Below, in pieces: positions 9,302 through 18,549 of a stretch of DNA of 64,000 nt. Source of the stretch: G963674835 sp963674835 (lineage in GTDB: Bacteria; Planctomycetota; Planctomycetia; Pirellulales; Thermoguttaceae). A program made the translations under genes and the position numbers. Position 1 is the stretch's first letter; each line of letters starts with the position of its first letter. The stretch is from assembly GCA_963674835.2 (NCBI GenBank), contig CAXXKC010000003.1, positions 1,550,001-1,614,000 of the forward strand, written 5' to 3'. Under the pieces are notes generated by a model. The model saw only the letters and a program-made list of their open reading frames with translations. It did no database searches and was not told where the DNA came from.

Positions 9302-9766
9302 ACGAATTGCGGACTTGCCGCGGGGGCTTCTCGCGTCGTTCGGTAGATTGTTGTAAGCGGGTCGGTTAGTTGGCAGGGACATGTTGTGACGGTCGATGCG
9401 GCCCGAGCGATGGCACGGAAGAGGTGGTCTGGGCGACGGGTTGGATAATTGGGTGTCGTACGGCGAACCTCCCTTATAGCGGGGAGTAATCCGGCCAAAC
9501 GGCACGTGGACGGAGACGGAATCCACTCGATATGGGGGTAAGACGTGGTCGCAACCCTCCGAAGCAGGAATTTGGAGCAAAACAAAGCAACGTCAGGCAT
9601 TGACTTTGCCGATTATTCCGCTGGCACCAGATACGTCGACATTAACGCGCGCTGCCGGCATGGGCGTGCTTGGGTGGATTGTGTGTTTGGCGGGCTCCGT
9701 CCGGAGGGTGGGGTCTGCCGGAGGTCTTCGAGGCGCAGTTTGATCGTCCCTAAGGGAATCCAGCTC
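9302..9766. other. Divergent intergenic region, exosortase operon / export lipoprotein
   Basis: About 465 bp, more AT-rich than its surroundings, between two divergent polysaccharide-export units. It contains a TTGACT at 9600-9605 but no convincing -10 box at the right distance. A ribosome-site-like AAGGGA stands before the ATG at 9767. No tRNA, repeat or conserved ORF is seen. It probably holds the plus-strand promoter and shared regulatory sites. Confidence 0.4.
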
Positions 9767-10846
9767 ATGCGGTTTGTTCGTGCAGCCCGACACGTTTGGC
9801 TTTGGGCCGCGAGTGTGTGGTTGCTGGTGCTCAGCGGCTGCCACGCGTTCCAGTTGCCGGCGCATGCGCCGCTGGACTACCGGGATCCGACGCTGGAACA
9901 GCCTGCTCCGCCGGCGATGGCGCCGCCTCGGGAGCTTCAGAAGATTGCGTTGCCTGCCTATCGGGTCGAGCCACCCGACGTGATTCAAGTGGACGTGGCG
10001 AAGGTCGTTCCGCTGCCGCCGTATCGGTTGGAGGTGTACGACGTTCTGCAAGTCGAGGTGTTGGGAACTCTGCTGGATCAGCCGATCAACAACTTGTACA
10101 TGATCGAGGCGGACGGGACGGTCAATCTCGGTCCGACGTATGGGAAGATCCGCATCGCGGGGATGACCATTGATGAGGCGACAGAGTGCATCCATCGCCA
10201 TTTGAGCCATATCTTACAGCGGCCGGAGGTTTCGTTGCGACTGACGCAGGCCACGGGGGTCCAGCCTGTGAGCGGGGTGTACCTTGTGGCGCCAGACGGG
10301 ACGATCAACCTTCGCAGCTACGGCCAGGTGTACGTGACGGGCATGACGCTGCCGGAGATCAAAGTGGCCTTGGAGCGGCACCTGTCGCAGTGCCTGGATT
10401 CACCGTCGGTGGCTGTGGACGTGGTGTCGTACAACAGCAAGGTGTACTACATCGTCACGCAGGGCGCGGGTTTGGGAGACAACATCGTGCGCGTGCCGGT
10501 GACGGGCAACGAGACGGTGTTGGACGCCATCAGCCAGGTCCGAGGTTTTTCGCAGGTGTCGGGCAAGGACGTGTGGATTGCGCGGCCGGCACCGCAGGGC
10601 TTTCAGTGCGAGCAGATCCTACCGGTCGATTGGCAGGCCATCACCCAGGGGGCATCGACGAGCACGAACTTCCAGATCCTGCCCGGCGACCGCGTTTACA
10701 TTGCCGAAGACCGGACGGTAGCATTGACCAATCTGGTTTCGAAGATCATCGGTCCGTTTGAGCGCGTGATGGGATTTGCGTCGCTCTCGTCGTCGACGAT
10801 TCGCAATTTCAACAACCTGAATAATTCGTACGGATACGGCTACTAG
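9767..10846 (+). CDS. Wza-type polysaccharide export lipoprotein
   Basis: 359 residues from ATG 9767. A lipoprotein signal peptide ends in the lipobox LSGC. The mature part has an unusual doubled arrangement: RVEPPDVIQVDV is followed at once by RLEVYDVLQVEV, and MIEADGTVNLG...RIAGMT is repeated as LVAPDGTINLR...VYVTGMT. This suggests two poly-export/SLBB-like units in tandem. The C-terminus ends in a Gly/Tyr-rich tail. The family forms the outer-membrane pore for capsular or exopolysaccharide, docking on the Wzz/BY-kinase encoded on the other side of the divergent promoter region. Confidence 0.85.
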   Translation: MRFVRAARHVWLWAASVWLLVLSGCHAFQLPAHAPLDYRDPTLEQPAPPAMAPPRELQKIALPAYRVEPPDVIQVDVAKVVPLPPYRLEVYDVLQVEVLGTLLDQPINNLYMIEADGTVNLGPTYGKIRIAGMTIDEATECIHRHLSHILQRPEVSLRLTQATGVQPVSGVYLVAPDGTINLRSYGQVYVTGMTLPEIKVALERHLSQCLDSPSVAVDVVSYNSKVYYIVTQGAGLGDNIVRVPVTGNETVLDAISQVRGFSQVSGKDVWIARPAPQGFQCEQILPVDWQAITQGASTSTNFQILPGDRVYIAEDRTVALTNLVSKIIGPFERVMGFASLSSSTIRNFNNLNNSYGYGY

Positions 10847-10941
10847 TGGGTGTTGGCGTTGACGACGGTATTCGCCGGCGCTGGTTAGCACTGCCGTTCG
10901 GATATCTTGAGTGGCCGCCGCGCTTAAGGGGTATGCATGCG

Positions 10942-11535
10942 ATGATTACCGCCCGACGCTATATCGGCTCGCCCTATTGGCTGATCCCATTGCTGACCGC
11001 CATTCTGTTGGCCCATCGGGCCGCCGGGCAACAGGATCCGGACGCTCGGCCTGAGGCGCCGGTCGTGATCTATCCGACATCCTACGAGCAAGCTCGACCG
11101 GCTGCGGTCGGTACGCCCGAGCCGAGCGAGGCGATGCACGGGGCGGTCCGTCCCATTCCCATCCCCACAAGGCCTCCGACCAACCGGGCGTGCGTTCCGA
11201 ACTCACGGTATTTCGGCTATTACCAGCCGATATGGCGGACGTGGCCGTGCGAGCCGCGTCCGGACAAGGCGATTCCTCAAGCCGTCGGGGCCGAACCGGT
11301 GCCGCGGCCCACGGGCACGCCCCAGCCGCCCCTGCCGGTCGAGAAATTCGAACGGCTCGAGGAGTTGCCGCTTCCAGAAGCAACGCTACCGACGGAACCC
11401 TCTCCGAAGGCGTCGGCTCCGCGGGCACCGCTGCCACCACCGACTTCGGGAGACGTGCCAAGGGCACTGCCGACCGTGCCGCAAGGCGGGGAGAGTGTAC
11501 CGCCGGTTGGATCGACGCTGAAGTCGACGCCGTAG
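10942..11535 (+). CDS. Proline-rich secreted protein
   Basis: 197 residues from ATG 10942, with an AAGGGGT ribosome site at 10926-10932; ATG 10933 is an alternative. An N-terminal hydrophobic segment (about residues 10-25, ending AHRAAG) looks like a signal peptide or anchor. A central motif, SRYFGYYQPIWRTWP, resembles the short FGYY-x-WRxWP motif I associate with many planctomycete secreted proteins. The rest is low-complexity, Pro/Ala/Glu-rich and likely disordered. No catalytic domain is visible. Position 95 bp after the Wza-type gene suggests co-transcription and a cell-surface role. Confidence 0.65.
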   Translation: MITARRYIGSPYWLIPLLTAILLAHRAAGQQDPDARPEAPVVIYPTSYEQARPAAVGTPEPSEAMHGAVRPIPIPTRPPTNRACVPNSRYFGYYQPIWRTWPCEPRPDKAIPQAVGAEPVPRPTGTPQPPLPVEKFERLEELPLPEATLPTEPSPKASAPRAPLPPPTSGDVPRALPTVPQGGESVPPVGSTLKSTP

Positions 11536-11569
11536 AGGCTTGGTGTGACGGCCGCGCCCTCACCCCCGC

Positions 11570-11595
11570 CCCCTCTCGCACAAGCGGACGAGGGG
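11570..11595. terminator. Hairpin between convergent genes
   Basis: CCCCTC (11570-11575) pairs with GAGGGG (11590-11595), and inside CGC (11577-11579) pairs with GCG (11584-11586) around an ACAA loop. It lies between the stops of the proline-rich gene (+) and UDP-xylose synthase (-), where a bidirectional terminator is expected. No clear T tract follows. Confidence 0.45.
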
Positions 11596-11637
11596 AGGTG
11601 CGTTGTGCAAACCGACGCCGCGTGGTGGGACTTGGGA

Positions 11638-12612
11638 TCAGTAACAGGGCGTGGGCGGGCGGTAGTGGCTCATGTCGATGGAGCGGAACCAGTCGATGGT
11701 TTTGCGTAGGCCTTCGTCGAGGGGGAGCTTCGGTTCCCAGGCGAGTCGCTGGCGAGCCAGGGTGATGTCGGGCTGTCGCTGCGTGGGATCGTCGACCGGG
11801 AGCGGGCGGTAGACGATCGTCGACTTGGAACCGGTCAGTTCGATCACCTTCTCGGCGAGTTGGCGGATAGAGAACTCGCTGGGATTGCCGAGATTGACCG
11901 GTCCGACGAGGTCGTCGGGGCCATTCATCATGCGGAGCATGCCTTCGACCAAGTCGTCGCGGTAGCAGAATGAGCGGGTTTGGCTGCCGTCGCCGAAGAT
12001 GGTGATTTCTTCGCCGTTGAGTGCCTGGCGGATAAAATTGGAGATCACCCGACCGTCGAAGGGATGCATTCGCGGGCCGTAGGTGTTGAAGATGCGCACG
12101 AGGCGGATGTTGACGCCGTTCATGCGGTGATAGTCCATGAAGAGGGTTTCGGCGGCCCGCTTGCCCTCGTCGTAACAGGCGCGCGGACCTATGGGGTTGA
12201 CCGAACCGCGATAGGTTTCCGGTTGCGGATGGACCTGGGGATCGCCGTAGACTTCGCTGGTGGAAGCCTGGAGGACTTTCGCGCGGCAGCGTTTGGCCAT
12301 GCCCAGCACGTTGACGGCGCCCATGACGGAGGTCTTCATCGTTTTGATGGGGTTGTATTGGTAGTGGCCGGGCGCGGCGGGGCAAGCGAGGTTGTAGATT
12401 TCGTCGACCTCGAGGAAGATGGGCAGTGTGATGTCGTGACGGATCAGTTCGAAGTTCGGCTCGCTGAGGAGGTGGGCGACGTTGGATTTCTGGCTGGTGA
12501 AGAAGTTGTCGAGGCAGATGACGTCGTGGCCCGCCTCGACGAGCCGCTGGCAGAGGTGAGATCCCAGGAATCCGGCACCGCCGGTCACGAGCACGCGTTT
12601 CAACGACGCCAT
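11638..12612 (-). CDS. UDP-glucuronate decarboxylase (UDP-xylose synthase)
   Basis: 324 residues from ATG 12612, with AGAAGGG upstream; the open frame runs on to 12930 but that part lacks homology. This is an extended short-chain dehydrogenase: NAD-binding VTGGAGFLGSH at the N-terminus, STSEVYGDPQVHPQPE, and the catalytic YxxxK as YDEGKRAAE. Length and these motifs match bacterial UXS, which converts UDP-glucuronate to UDP-xylose in the cytosol. It provides a nucleotide sugar for surface polysaccharide and sits beside the export genes. dTDP-glucose dehydratase-like activity is the main alternative. Confidence 0.88.
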   Translation of the reverse strand: MASLKRVLVTGGAGFLGSHLCQRLVEAGHDVICLDNFFTSQKSNVAHLLSEPNFELIRHDITLPIFLEVDEIYNLACPAAPGHYQYNPIKTMKTSVMGAVNVLGMAKRCRAKVLQASTSEVYGDPQVHPQPETYRGSVNPIGPRACYDEGKRAAETLFMDYHRMNGVNIRLVRIFNTYGPRMHPFDGRVISNFIRQALNGEEITIFGDGSQTRSFCYRDDLVEGMLRMMNGPDDLVGPVNLGNPSEFSIRQLAEKVIELTGSKSTIVYRPLPVDDPTQRQPDITLARQRLAWEPKLPLDEGLRKTIDWFRSIDMSHYRPPTPCY

Positions 12613-12830
12613 GGGGACGAACCCTTCTGTTGAATGAGGAGGACTGATTCGCGAGGGTTTTCGGCGGTGCGCGGCGGTGGTTTGGGACTTTCGACAGCCG
12701 GTGTTTGGCTTCGGTCGGCCGCGGGCCACCGCTACGGTCGGAATTGCGGACGCCGGCTCCGGACGAGTGGTTCTCTGCAGAAGTGTACGGCGCAGGTAGG
12801 GGATGAACAAGGAGAGGGGAGACGGGTGCG

Positions 12831-14042
12831 TCAGCGGTTGGACGGCTCGGGAGATGATCCGTCGCGGACCCAGATGGAGCTCGCCCAGGCCTGGTGGCCG
12901 TTGGAGAGCGTGACGCGGCCGTAATACCACGCGGTGCTGGGGGCGGGTGTGTCGGTTGTGGTCAGTGCGGCGGAGGGTATGTTGAGATCTTTCTGCCAGA
13001 GCACCTCGTTGTTCTTGAGTATTTCGATTCGGGCGATCGGTTGGTCGGAGGCGGCGGATAGGGCGATGTGCAGGGGTTGGTCGGTCTGAAATTGGTCGCC
13101 CATCGGGTGGCCGTTAATCTCGAACCAGACGGCTATGCGGTCGCGGCTGACGGCGTAGACACGCCGGTGGCGGATGGCATCGAAGAGGGCCTCGCGCGTG
13201 AGTTGCTTAGCCAGTACGGCGGTCTTGGCCTTGAGGCCCGGCTCGCAACTGTGCGTGTCGTTAACGCCGAGGAAACCTAGCCGGTAGCCTCGCGCCAGGG
13301 CGTCTTGCACCCAGCAACCGGTGACGCCGCGTTGGTTCGGATGTTGACGGGGCGTGGCTGGGCATTCATACCAGAGTTCGGCCAGTCCGCCGGGGTTGCC
13401 GGTCGTGCCGGCCATCTCGACATTCAGTTGCACGGCAGGATCGTGGTAGCTCCAGTCGGTCTGGCAGTCGCCAAGGCTTGGATGGGCGGCGTGGATGATA
13501 GCGCCGGACTGGCGAACGAGAGCGAAGAAGTGCGCGTAGTCGACGCAGAGCGGTTCGGGGCGCTCGATGGAGGGCTTGCCGACGCGGTGGCGTGCCGAGG
13601 GGCAAGCATAGACGGGCCCGCCGTGAAGGTCGGGGAACAGGACGACCTTATGCCCTTTGGTCTCGTCGGACCATTCGTAGCCGATGAGGGGTACGAAATG
13701 GCCGGGGGAATCGAAGCGGCAGGCGGTTTCCTCGACGTGCTGCCATTCGGTTTCAGAGATGCTCTCGGAATGGTCGGTCAACGCCAGGAAGTCGAGCTTG
13801 GCTACGTCGCGCCCGTAGCGGTAGTAGTCGTCGGCCGTCTGGCGTTTGGGCGTTTCGTTGTTCTGGGTTCCATCGGAAACGTCGCTGTGGCCGTGCAAGT
13901 CGCCCCAGTAGATGTGATAGCCCTGCTGCCGCGCGGCTTGGCTGGGCAGATCGTGGAGCGGCGTCGGCTCGCCTAGCGCGGAAAGCGACAGAAGAACCGC
14001 GGCGAACAGCGTCGCGAGGCTACGGCTGAACGTGGAAGGCAT
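12831..14042 (-). CDS. Secreted PHP-like metallohydrolase (DUF3604)
   Basis: 403 residues with a signal peptide (cleavage near ALG/EP, residues 23-25). The domain opens with YWGDLHGHSDVSDG and continues with LTDHSE, HAAHPS and GVNDTHS, the histidine/aspartate pattern of PHP-type metal sites found in DUF3604 proteins. Length is shorter than the usual 600-700 residue DUF3604 proteins. The substrate is unknown; phosphoester or related hydrolysis is only an inference. Its start overlaps the end of the upstream gene by 23 bp, so the two are translationally coupled. Confidence 0.75.
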   Translation of the reverse strand: MPSTFSRSLATLFAAVLLSLSALGEPTPLHDLPSQAARQQGYHIYWGDLHGHSDVSDGTQNNETPKRQTADDYYRYGRDVAKLDFLALTDHSESISETEWQHVEETACRFDSPGHFVPLIGYEWSDETKGHKVVLFPDLHGGPVYACPSARHRVGKPSIERPEPLCVDYAHFFALVRQSGAIIHAAHPSLGDCQTDWSYHDPAVQLNVEMAGTTGNPGGLAELWYECPATPRQHPNQRGVTGCWVQDALARGYRLGFLGVNDTHSCEPGLKAKTAVLAKQLTREALFDAIRHRRVYAVSRDRIAVWFEINGHPMGDQFQTDQPLHIALSAASDQPIARIEILKNNEVLWQKDLNIPSAALTTTDTPAPSTAWYYGRVTLSNGHQAWASSIWVRDGSSPEPSNR

Positions 14043-15555
14043 AGAGGGTTGCGTTGGTCAGGGTGAACTGAAGACGAATGGTTCGCCCCTTCAACTCGGC
14101 CAGACGGTGGGAGCCCTGCCACCGGACGGGCAGCCGCAGGTCGTCCACATCGTTGAGGCGAAGGCAGTCGTTGGCGGAGAAGCCTTCGATGGGTTGGCCG
14201 CTGGCGTCCAACACGGCGACCGTGACCTCACCGTGCGGGGCTTCGGCGTTGAGCGTGAGATGCTCGCCGGCCAGCTCGAAGGGGACTGTAGTCATCGTGC
14301 CGGTTTGCTGGCTCGCTTGGAGTCCGACGAACCGGTCCAGCGGCAAGGTGGCTAAGCCGATGGCCGGTTGGCGAGGTATGCGCCAATGGCGCTCGCGATA
14401 GCCGGTGTAGTAGATCCAGTGTTTGTCTTGGTGGGTGACGATGTTGGAGCATTGGACGAGCATGTCTTTGTCGAAGCTGCCGTCGGGACCGCGGGGCACG
14501 AACGGCTCGTCTGCATAGACCCAATGGAGATCCCAGTTGGCGCCGTCGCGGCACGTGGCGATGAAGAAATCGATGACGTCGCGGTCGTGACGCTCGTGAT
14601 GGTCGACGTCGTCGGAGGTCAGCCGGGGCGGCTGGCCGGGCGTTTCGTCGGGCCACTGGTAGACCATCATGAGGCCGAAGTGGATTCCCTCGTAGATCCA
14701 GTCGGTCATGCCGTAGATCTGGCGGCGGCGGAATTCGTCGGGGCCCTCGCGATCGAAGCACCATTGGCGGACGGTTTTCCAGGCGGTGGGGTCGGCTTTG
14801 ACATCGGGATTGACCATGACGCGGGTGCCGCGGATTTCGGAGCCGTCGCGGCCGAAATCGGTTCGCGTGAGCAGGCGGTAGGTCTTGGCCTGTTCGTCCC
14901 AGAGGAGTTGGTTGTAGGTGTCGGATGCGCGCGAGGTCACCGGCTCGCCCTGGTTGTAGGGCGTCCAGTGGATACCGTCCGGGGAATGGACGAGCGTTGC
15001 GCAGATTTTGGGGATGTGGCCGTAGCAGGCTTTGTAGCGATGGTCCGGGTCCGTTTCGTGGGGATCGAGGAAGCAGGTGAAGCCGTCGCCGAAGAAGCCG
15101 ATGATGTTGTTCTGCTTGCCGTGCCAGTCGGTCGGCGCGCCTTGGCGAGGGAAGAACTCGCCGCCCGTTTCGCGTTTGGCTCGCTCGACACTGAAATCGT
15201 ACATGTTGAGCACGGGCTTGCGCCAGTGCAGGCCGTCGTCGGACTCGGCGTAGGCGACGGCGTACGCCCAGGGATGATACCACATGCGGAACTTCTGGCC
15301 GTCGTGCAGCACGGTGCCGTAGAAGCCGAACAGGTCGTCTTCCCAAGGCTTGTCGGCAACGATGATCGGGCGGCCGCCGTTGGCCTTGGTGACCTTGCCC
15401 AGCACGCGGCGAACGTGGCTGCTGTCGGCAATCGCGCAGTCGTCGACCAGTAGTTGTTTGTTGAGTCCGATGGGCCGCACGCCCTCGGCGGCGTTGCTCG
15501 AAGCGGCGGAGCAGGCGATCCACAGGACGGTCAGGAAGAGGATGGAGCTTTTCAT
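14020..15555 (-). CDS. Secreted beta-propeller protein, GH32/43-like
   Basis: 511 residues from ATG 15555, signal peptide ending near SNAAEG. Repeated blade-like stretches (FRMWYHPWAYAVAYAESDDGLHW, shown here only in part as MWYHPW and ESDDGLHW; HSPDGIHWTPY; DFFIATCRDGANWD) match five-bladed propellers of glycosidase-like proteins common in planctomycetes. The C-terminal 100 residues form a beta-sandwich-like module. A clear catalytic triad cannot be assigned, so hydrolase activity is inferred. Coupled to the DUF3604 gene by overlap; divergent from a PfkB kinase gene. Confidence 0.6.
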   Translation of the reverse strand: MKSSILFLTVLWIACSAASSNAAEGVRPIGLNKQLLVDDCAIADSSHVRRVLGKVTKANGGRPIIVADKPWEDDLFGFYGTVLHDGQKFRMWYHPWAYAVAYAESDDGLHWRKPVLNMYDFSVERAKRETGGEFFPRQGAPTDWHGKQNNIIGFFGDGFTCFLDPHETDPDHRYKACYGHIPKICATLVHSPDGIHWTPYNQGEPVTSRASDTYNQLLWDEQAKTYRLLTRTDFGRDGSEIRGTRVMVNPDVKADPTAWKTVRQWCFDREGPDEFRRRQIYGMTDWIYEGIHFGLMMVYQWPDETPGQPPRLTSDDVDHHERHDRDVIDFFIATCRDGANWDLHWVYADEPFVPRGPDGSFDKDMLVQCSNIVTHQDKHWIYYTGYRERHWRIPRQPAIGLATLPLDRFVGLQASQQTGTMTTVPFELAGEHLTLNAEAPHGEVTVAVLDASGQPIEGFSANDCLRLNDVDDLRLPVRWQGSHRLAELKGRTIRLQFTLTNATLYAFHVQP

Positions 15556-15956
15556 CTTGCAGGTATGGCGGCGGGTGCGAGGGGAGATCGGTGAAGGAAG
15601 CTGGTCGGGAGCAGTGTGCCGAAGTCCGTCGGCCAGCGCCATTGTACATTGCGCCGATGTCCGCTGCCACGAACGGCGAACGATAACGTTCCCCCCACGT
15701 TGTGCCACGATGGCGGGTCTTTCGGCTGCGAGAAGGCGAGATTCGGGCGGTGATGTGGAACGGGCGCCTTCTCGCATCGGCCCCCCCTTGCGATGAGCCG
15801 CGTGGTGGCGTACGCTCACGGAATCGAGAGCTTTCCTGGCGCCGGTATCGGCCGGCGACCCGGAGAGCAGGCCCTTGCGATGAGAACCGGCCGCGGCGGC
15901 GTTTTTTGAACTCCCAATTCACCTTCTTCGAATCAAGTAGAAAATAGGATCCATCG
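15556..15956. other. Structured divergent intergenic region
   Basis: 400 bp between divergent genes. It contains a perfect 12-bp inverted repeat, TGCGAGAAGGCG (15727-15738) and CGCCTTCTCGCA (15765-15776), with a 26-nt spacer, and a 13-bp direct repeat CCCTTGCGATGAG at 15785-15797 and 15872-15884. AGGA before ATG 15957 is a plausible ribosome site. It may hold operators or a small RNA; no gene is evident. Confidence 0.5.
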
Positions 15957-17033
15957 ATGCTCGATCTTCGTAAAGACTGCACCTACTCGCTGTTGGTACC
16001 CACGAGCATGGGCGTGCGCCTGACGCCGCCGAACGGCCAGCCGGTGCACTGCAGCAGCAACTTCGTGATGCACGCCACGAGCGCGGAGACGAACGTGGCC
16101 AATGTTTCGTCGTCGCTGGGGCTTCGCGTCAAGGTGTTGACGACGTTCGTCAAGGCAAGCCCGATCGCCCGGTTCATCAAGGATGACCTGGCGAGGCGGC
16201 ACATGGATTATGAAGGCAACGAGGTCGAGCAGGGCGGGCCATGGGGCTATCGGCACCAGTTCAACATCGCCGACAGCGGAAAGGGGTCGCGGGGGCCGGT
16301 GGTGCATAACGATCGCGCAGGCGAGGTGGGGCGGACGCTGAACGTGGAGGATTTCGATCTGGATCGGATCTTCGGCCGGGAGGGCGTGCAAGTCATCCAC
16401 CTGTCGGGGCTGATTGCGGCGCTGTCGCCGGAGACGGGCACGTTCTGTCTGGAGCTTGCGAAGGCGGCGAAGAAGCACGGCACGCGGGTGTCGTTCGACT
16501 TGAACCACCGCGCGTCGTTCTGGAAGAATCGGGAGAAGGAGCTTCACGACATGTTCCGCGAGATCGCCGAAATGGCGGACGTTCTGGCGGGGAATGAAGA
16601 GGACTTCCAGTTGTGCTTCGGGATCGAGGGTCCGCCGGCGGGCGGCGTGGATCTGTCGTCGAAGATCGACGCATTCAAGGGGATGATCGATCGAGTGAAG
16701 AAGGTGTTTCCCAACGCAGACGTGTTTGCCACGACGCTGCGGGAAGTGATCGACGCGAACCGTCACCTTTGGGGCGCGGTGATGGCGGAAGGGTCGCAGT
16801 GGTACGAGGAGAAGCCTCGCGAGATTACGGTGTTGGACCGGATCGGCGGAGGCGACGGCTTCGTGGGCGGAGTGCTTTACGCGATCCTGAGGGGCTGGGA
16901 ACCGAAGAAGTGGGTTCAGTTCGGTTGGGCCACGGGGGCGTTGGCCACCACGATGCTGACGGATTACGCCCAGCCGGCAGATGAAGACCAGGTCTGGAGG
17001 ATTTGGCAGGGCAATTCCCGCGCAGTTCGATAG
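15957..17033 (+). CDS. PfkB-family carbohydrate kinase
   Basis: 358 residues. The C-terminal signature RIGGGDGFVGG contains the catalytic aspartate of ribokinase-like enzymes. The middle has VSFDLNHRASFWK and LAGNEEDF, as in 2-dehydro-3-deoxygluconokinases. The N-terminal region is divergent from the usual GE.M.R start, with an insert-like stretch (TSAETNVANVSSSLG). A second, more canonical paralogue is encoded at 33025-34122. The likely role is ATP-dependent phosphorylation of a keto-deoxy sugar acid in the cytosol. Only 13 bp separate it from the ceramidase-like gene. Confidence 0.8.
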   Translation: MLDLRKDCTYSLLVPTSMGVRLTPPNGQPVHCSSNFVMHATSAETNVANVSSSLGLRVKVLTTFVKASPIARFIKDDLARRHMDYEGNEVEQGGPWGYRHQFNIADSGKGSRGPVVHNDRAGEVGRTLNVEDFDLDRIFGREGVQVIHLSGLIAALSPETGTFCLELAKAAKKHGTRVSFDLNHRASFWKNREKELHDMFREIAEMADVLAGNEEDFQLCFGIEGPPAGGVDLSSKIDAFKGMIDRVKKVFPNADVFATTLREVIDANRHLWGAVMAEGSQWYEEKPREITVLDRIGGGDGFVGGVLYAILRGWEPKKWVQFGWATGALATTMLTDYAQPADEDQVWRIWQGNSRAVR

Positions 17034-17046
17034 ATTGGAGCCAACC

Positions 17047-18492
17047 ATGAAGCCATCCGTTCTTGCCGTGTTGTTTTGTGCGCTGACTTTTCAGGTTGGC
17101 GTCGAGGCATCGGAAACGCCACGCTTTCAAGCCGGGGCGGCTACGAGCAACATCACACCTCCGTTGGGGCTGGAAGTGATCGGCGGTTTCCTGCCGTTCC
17201 CATCGACATACGTTCACGATGAGCTGCACGCCAGGTGCGTTGTGCTGGATGACGGACACGGAAGGTTGGCGCTGGTGGTGTGCGATCTGCTGGGCATCAA
17301 CGGCGATCTGAGCAAGGAAGCCCGGCGGCAGATCGAGGAGCGATTGGGGCTGCCGCCCGATCGGGTTCTGATCACGGCAACGCACACGCACTCGGCATCG
17401 AGCGCGATGGGAAGCAATCGGCTGGCGCTGGAGCAGCCGCTGGATAGCTACCAGGGGTTTGTCTGCCGGCGGATCGTCGATGCCGTGGCGTGCGCCGTGA
17501 AGAACCTGCGCCCGGCGGAGATCGCCTTTGCTACGGCGGAGGCGCCGGAGCACGTGTTCAACCGGCGTTGGTACCTGAAGGAAGGCACGATGCCGGCCAA
17601 TCCGTTCGGAGGGATCGACCAGGTAAAGATGAACCCGCCGCGAGGGAGCGAGAGCCTGGTGAAGCCGGCGGGGCCGACCGATCCGACGGTTTCGATCCTG
17701 GCCTTGCGGGAGCCCGGCGGGAAGCCGATCGCGGTTCTGTCGAGTTATTCGCTGCATTACGTGGGAGGCGTGGGGGCGGGACACATCTCGGCGGACTATT
17801 ACGGCGCGTATTGCCGCGAGTTGGCCCGTCTGCTGGAAGCGGAGCGGCAGGATCCGCCCTTTGTGGCCATCATGGCCAACGGCACCAGCGGCGACATCAA
17901 CAACATCAACTTCGTGCATCCCCGGCCGCGGCAGGAACCGTACGCCCAGATCCACGCTGTGGCCAACGATGTTGCGGCCAAGGTTCAGGCGGCGTTGGGC
18001 AAGCTCGAGTATCGGGATTGGGTGCCGTTGGATGCGCGGTACCGCGAGCCGAAGATCGGTTGGCGGAAAGTGAGCGACGAGCAGAAGCAATGGGCCGAGG
18101 CGACGCTCGCCGAGCCGAAGCCGACGTCGGGCAAGGCGGATCTGCCGCGGATCTATGCCGCGAGGGTGTTGCAGTTGGCGAAGTATCCAGAGGCGTCGGC
18201 GATTCCGCTGCAGACGATGCGCATCGGCGACGTGTGCATTGGCACGGTGCCGTGCGAAGTACTGTGCGAGATCGGGTTGGAGTTCAAGAAGCGGTGCCCG
18301 CTGAAGCCGGCGGTGATGATTTCGCTGAGCCACGGATACCTGGGCTATTTGCCGCCGCCGAACCAGCACGACCTGGGCGGTTACGAGACATGGCCGGGAA
18401 CGAACCGCCTGGAGCGAGACGCTTCGGTGAAGATCCTGGACAATCTGCTGGAAATGGCGGCTGAAATGAAGGCCGCGACGCCGGCGAAGTGA
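17047..18492 (+). CDS. Secreted neutral/alkaline ceramidase-like hydrolase
   Basis: 481 residues from ATG 17047, signal peptide ending near VEASE. The N-terminal catalytic domain of the neutral/alkaline non-lysosomal ceramidase family is recognisable from QAGAATSNITPPLG, the zinc-binding ATHTHSAS (H113, H115) and NGTSGDINNINF. The C-terminal Ig-like domain of true ceramidases is missing, as in many planctomycete members, so the substrate may not be ceramide. It could hydrolyse an amide bond in a lipid or amino sugar. Placed in an operon-like pair with a sugar kinase. Confidence 0.8.
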   Translation: MKPSVLAVLFCALTFQVGVEASETPRFQAGAATSNITPPLGLEVIGGFLPFPSTYVHDELHARCVVLDDGHGRLALVVCDLLGINGDLSKEARRQIEERLGLPPDRVLITATHTHSASSAMGSNRLALEQPLDSYQGFVCRRIVDAVACAVKNLRPAEIAFATAEAPEHVFNRRWYLKEGTMPANPFGGIDQVKMNPPRGSESLVKPAGPTDPTVSILALREPGGKPIAVLSSYSLHYVGGVGAGHISADYYGAYCRELARLLEAERQDPPFVAIMANGTSGDINNINFVHPRPRQEPYAQIHAVANDVAAKVQAALGKLEYRDWVPLDARYREPKIGWRKVSDEQKQWAEATLAEPKPTSGKADLPRIYAARVLQLAKYPEASAIPLQTMRIGDVCIGTVPCEVLCEIGLEFKKRCPLKPAVMISLSHGYLGYLPPPNQHDLGGYETWPGTNRLERDASVKILDNLLEMAAEMKAATPAK

Positions 18493-18549
18493 TGGGCTGA
18501 CGGCGGGACGACGTTTCGCGGCGAAGCGAGGCTCAGCGGATAGTGAGGC

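Noticed and set aside
9600..9640. TTGACT as a promoter for the Wza-type gene
   Set aside because: No acceptable -10 box occurs 16-18 bp downstream, and a sigma-54 reading of the nearby TGGCAC lacks its TTGC partner.
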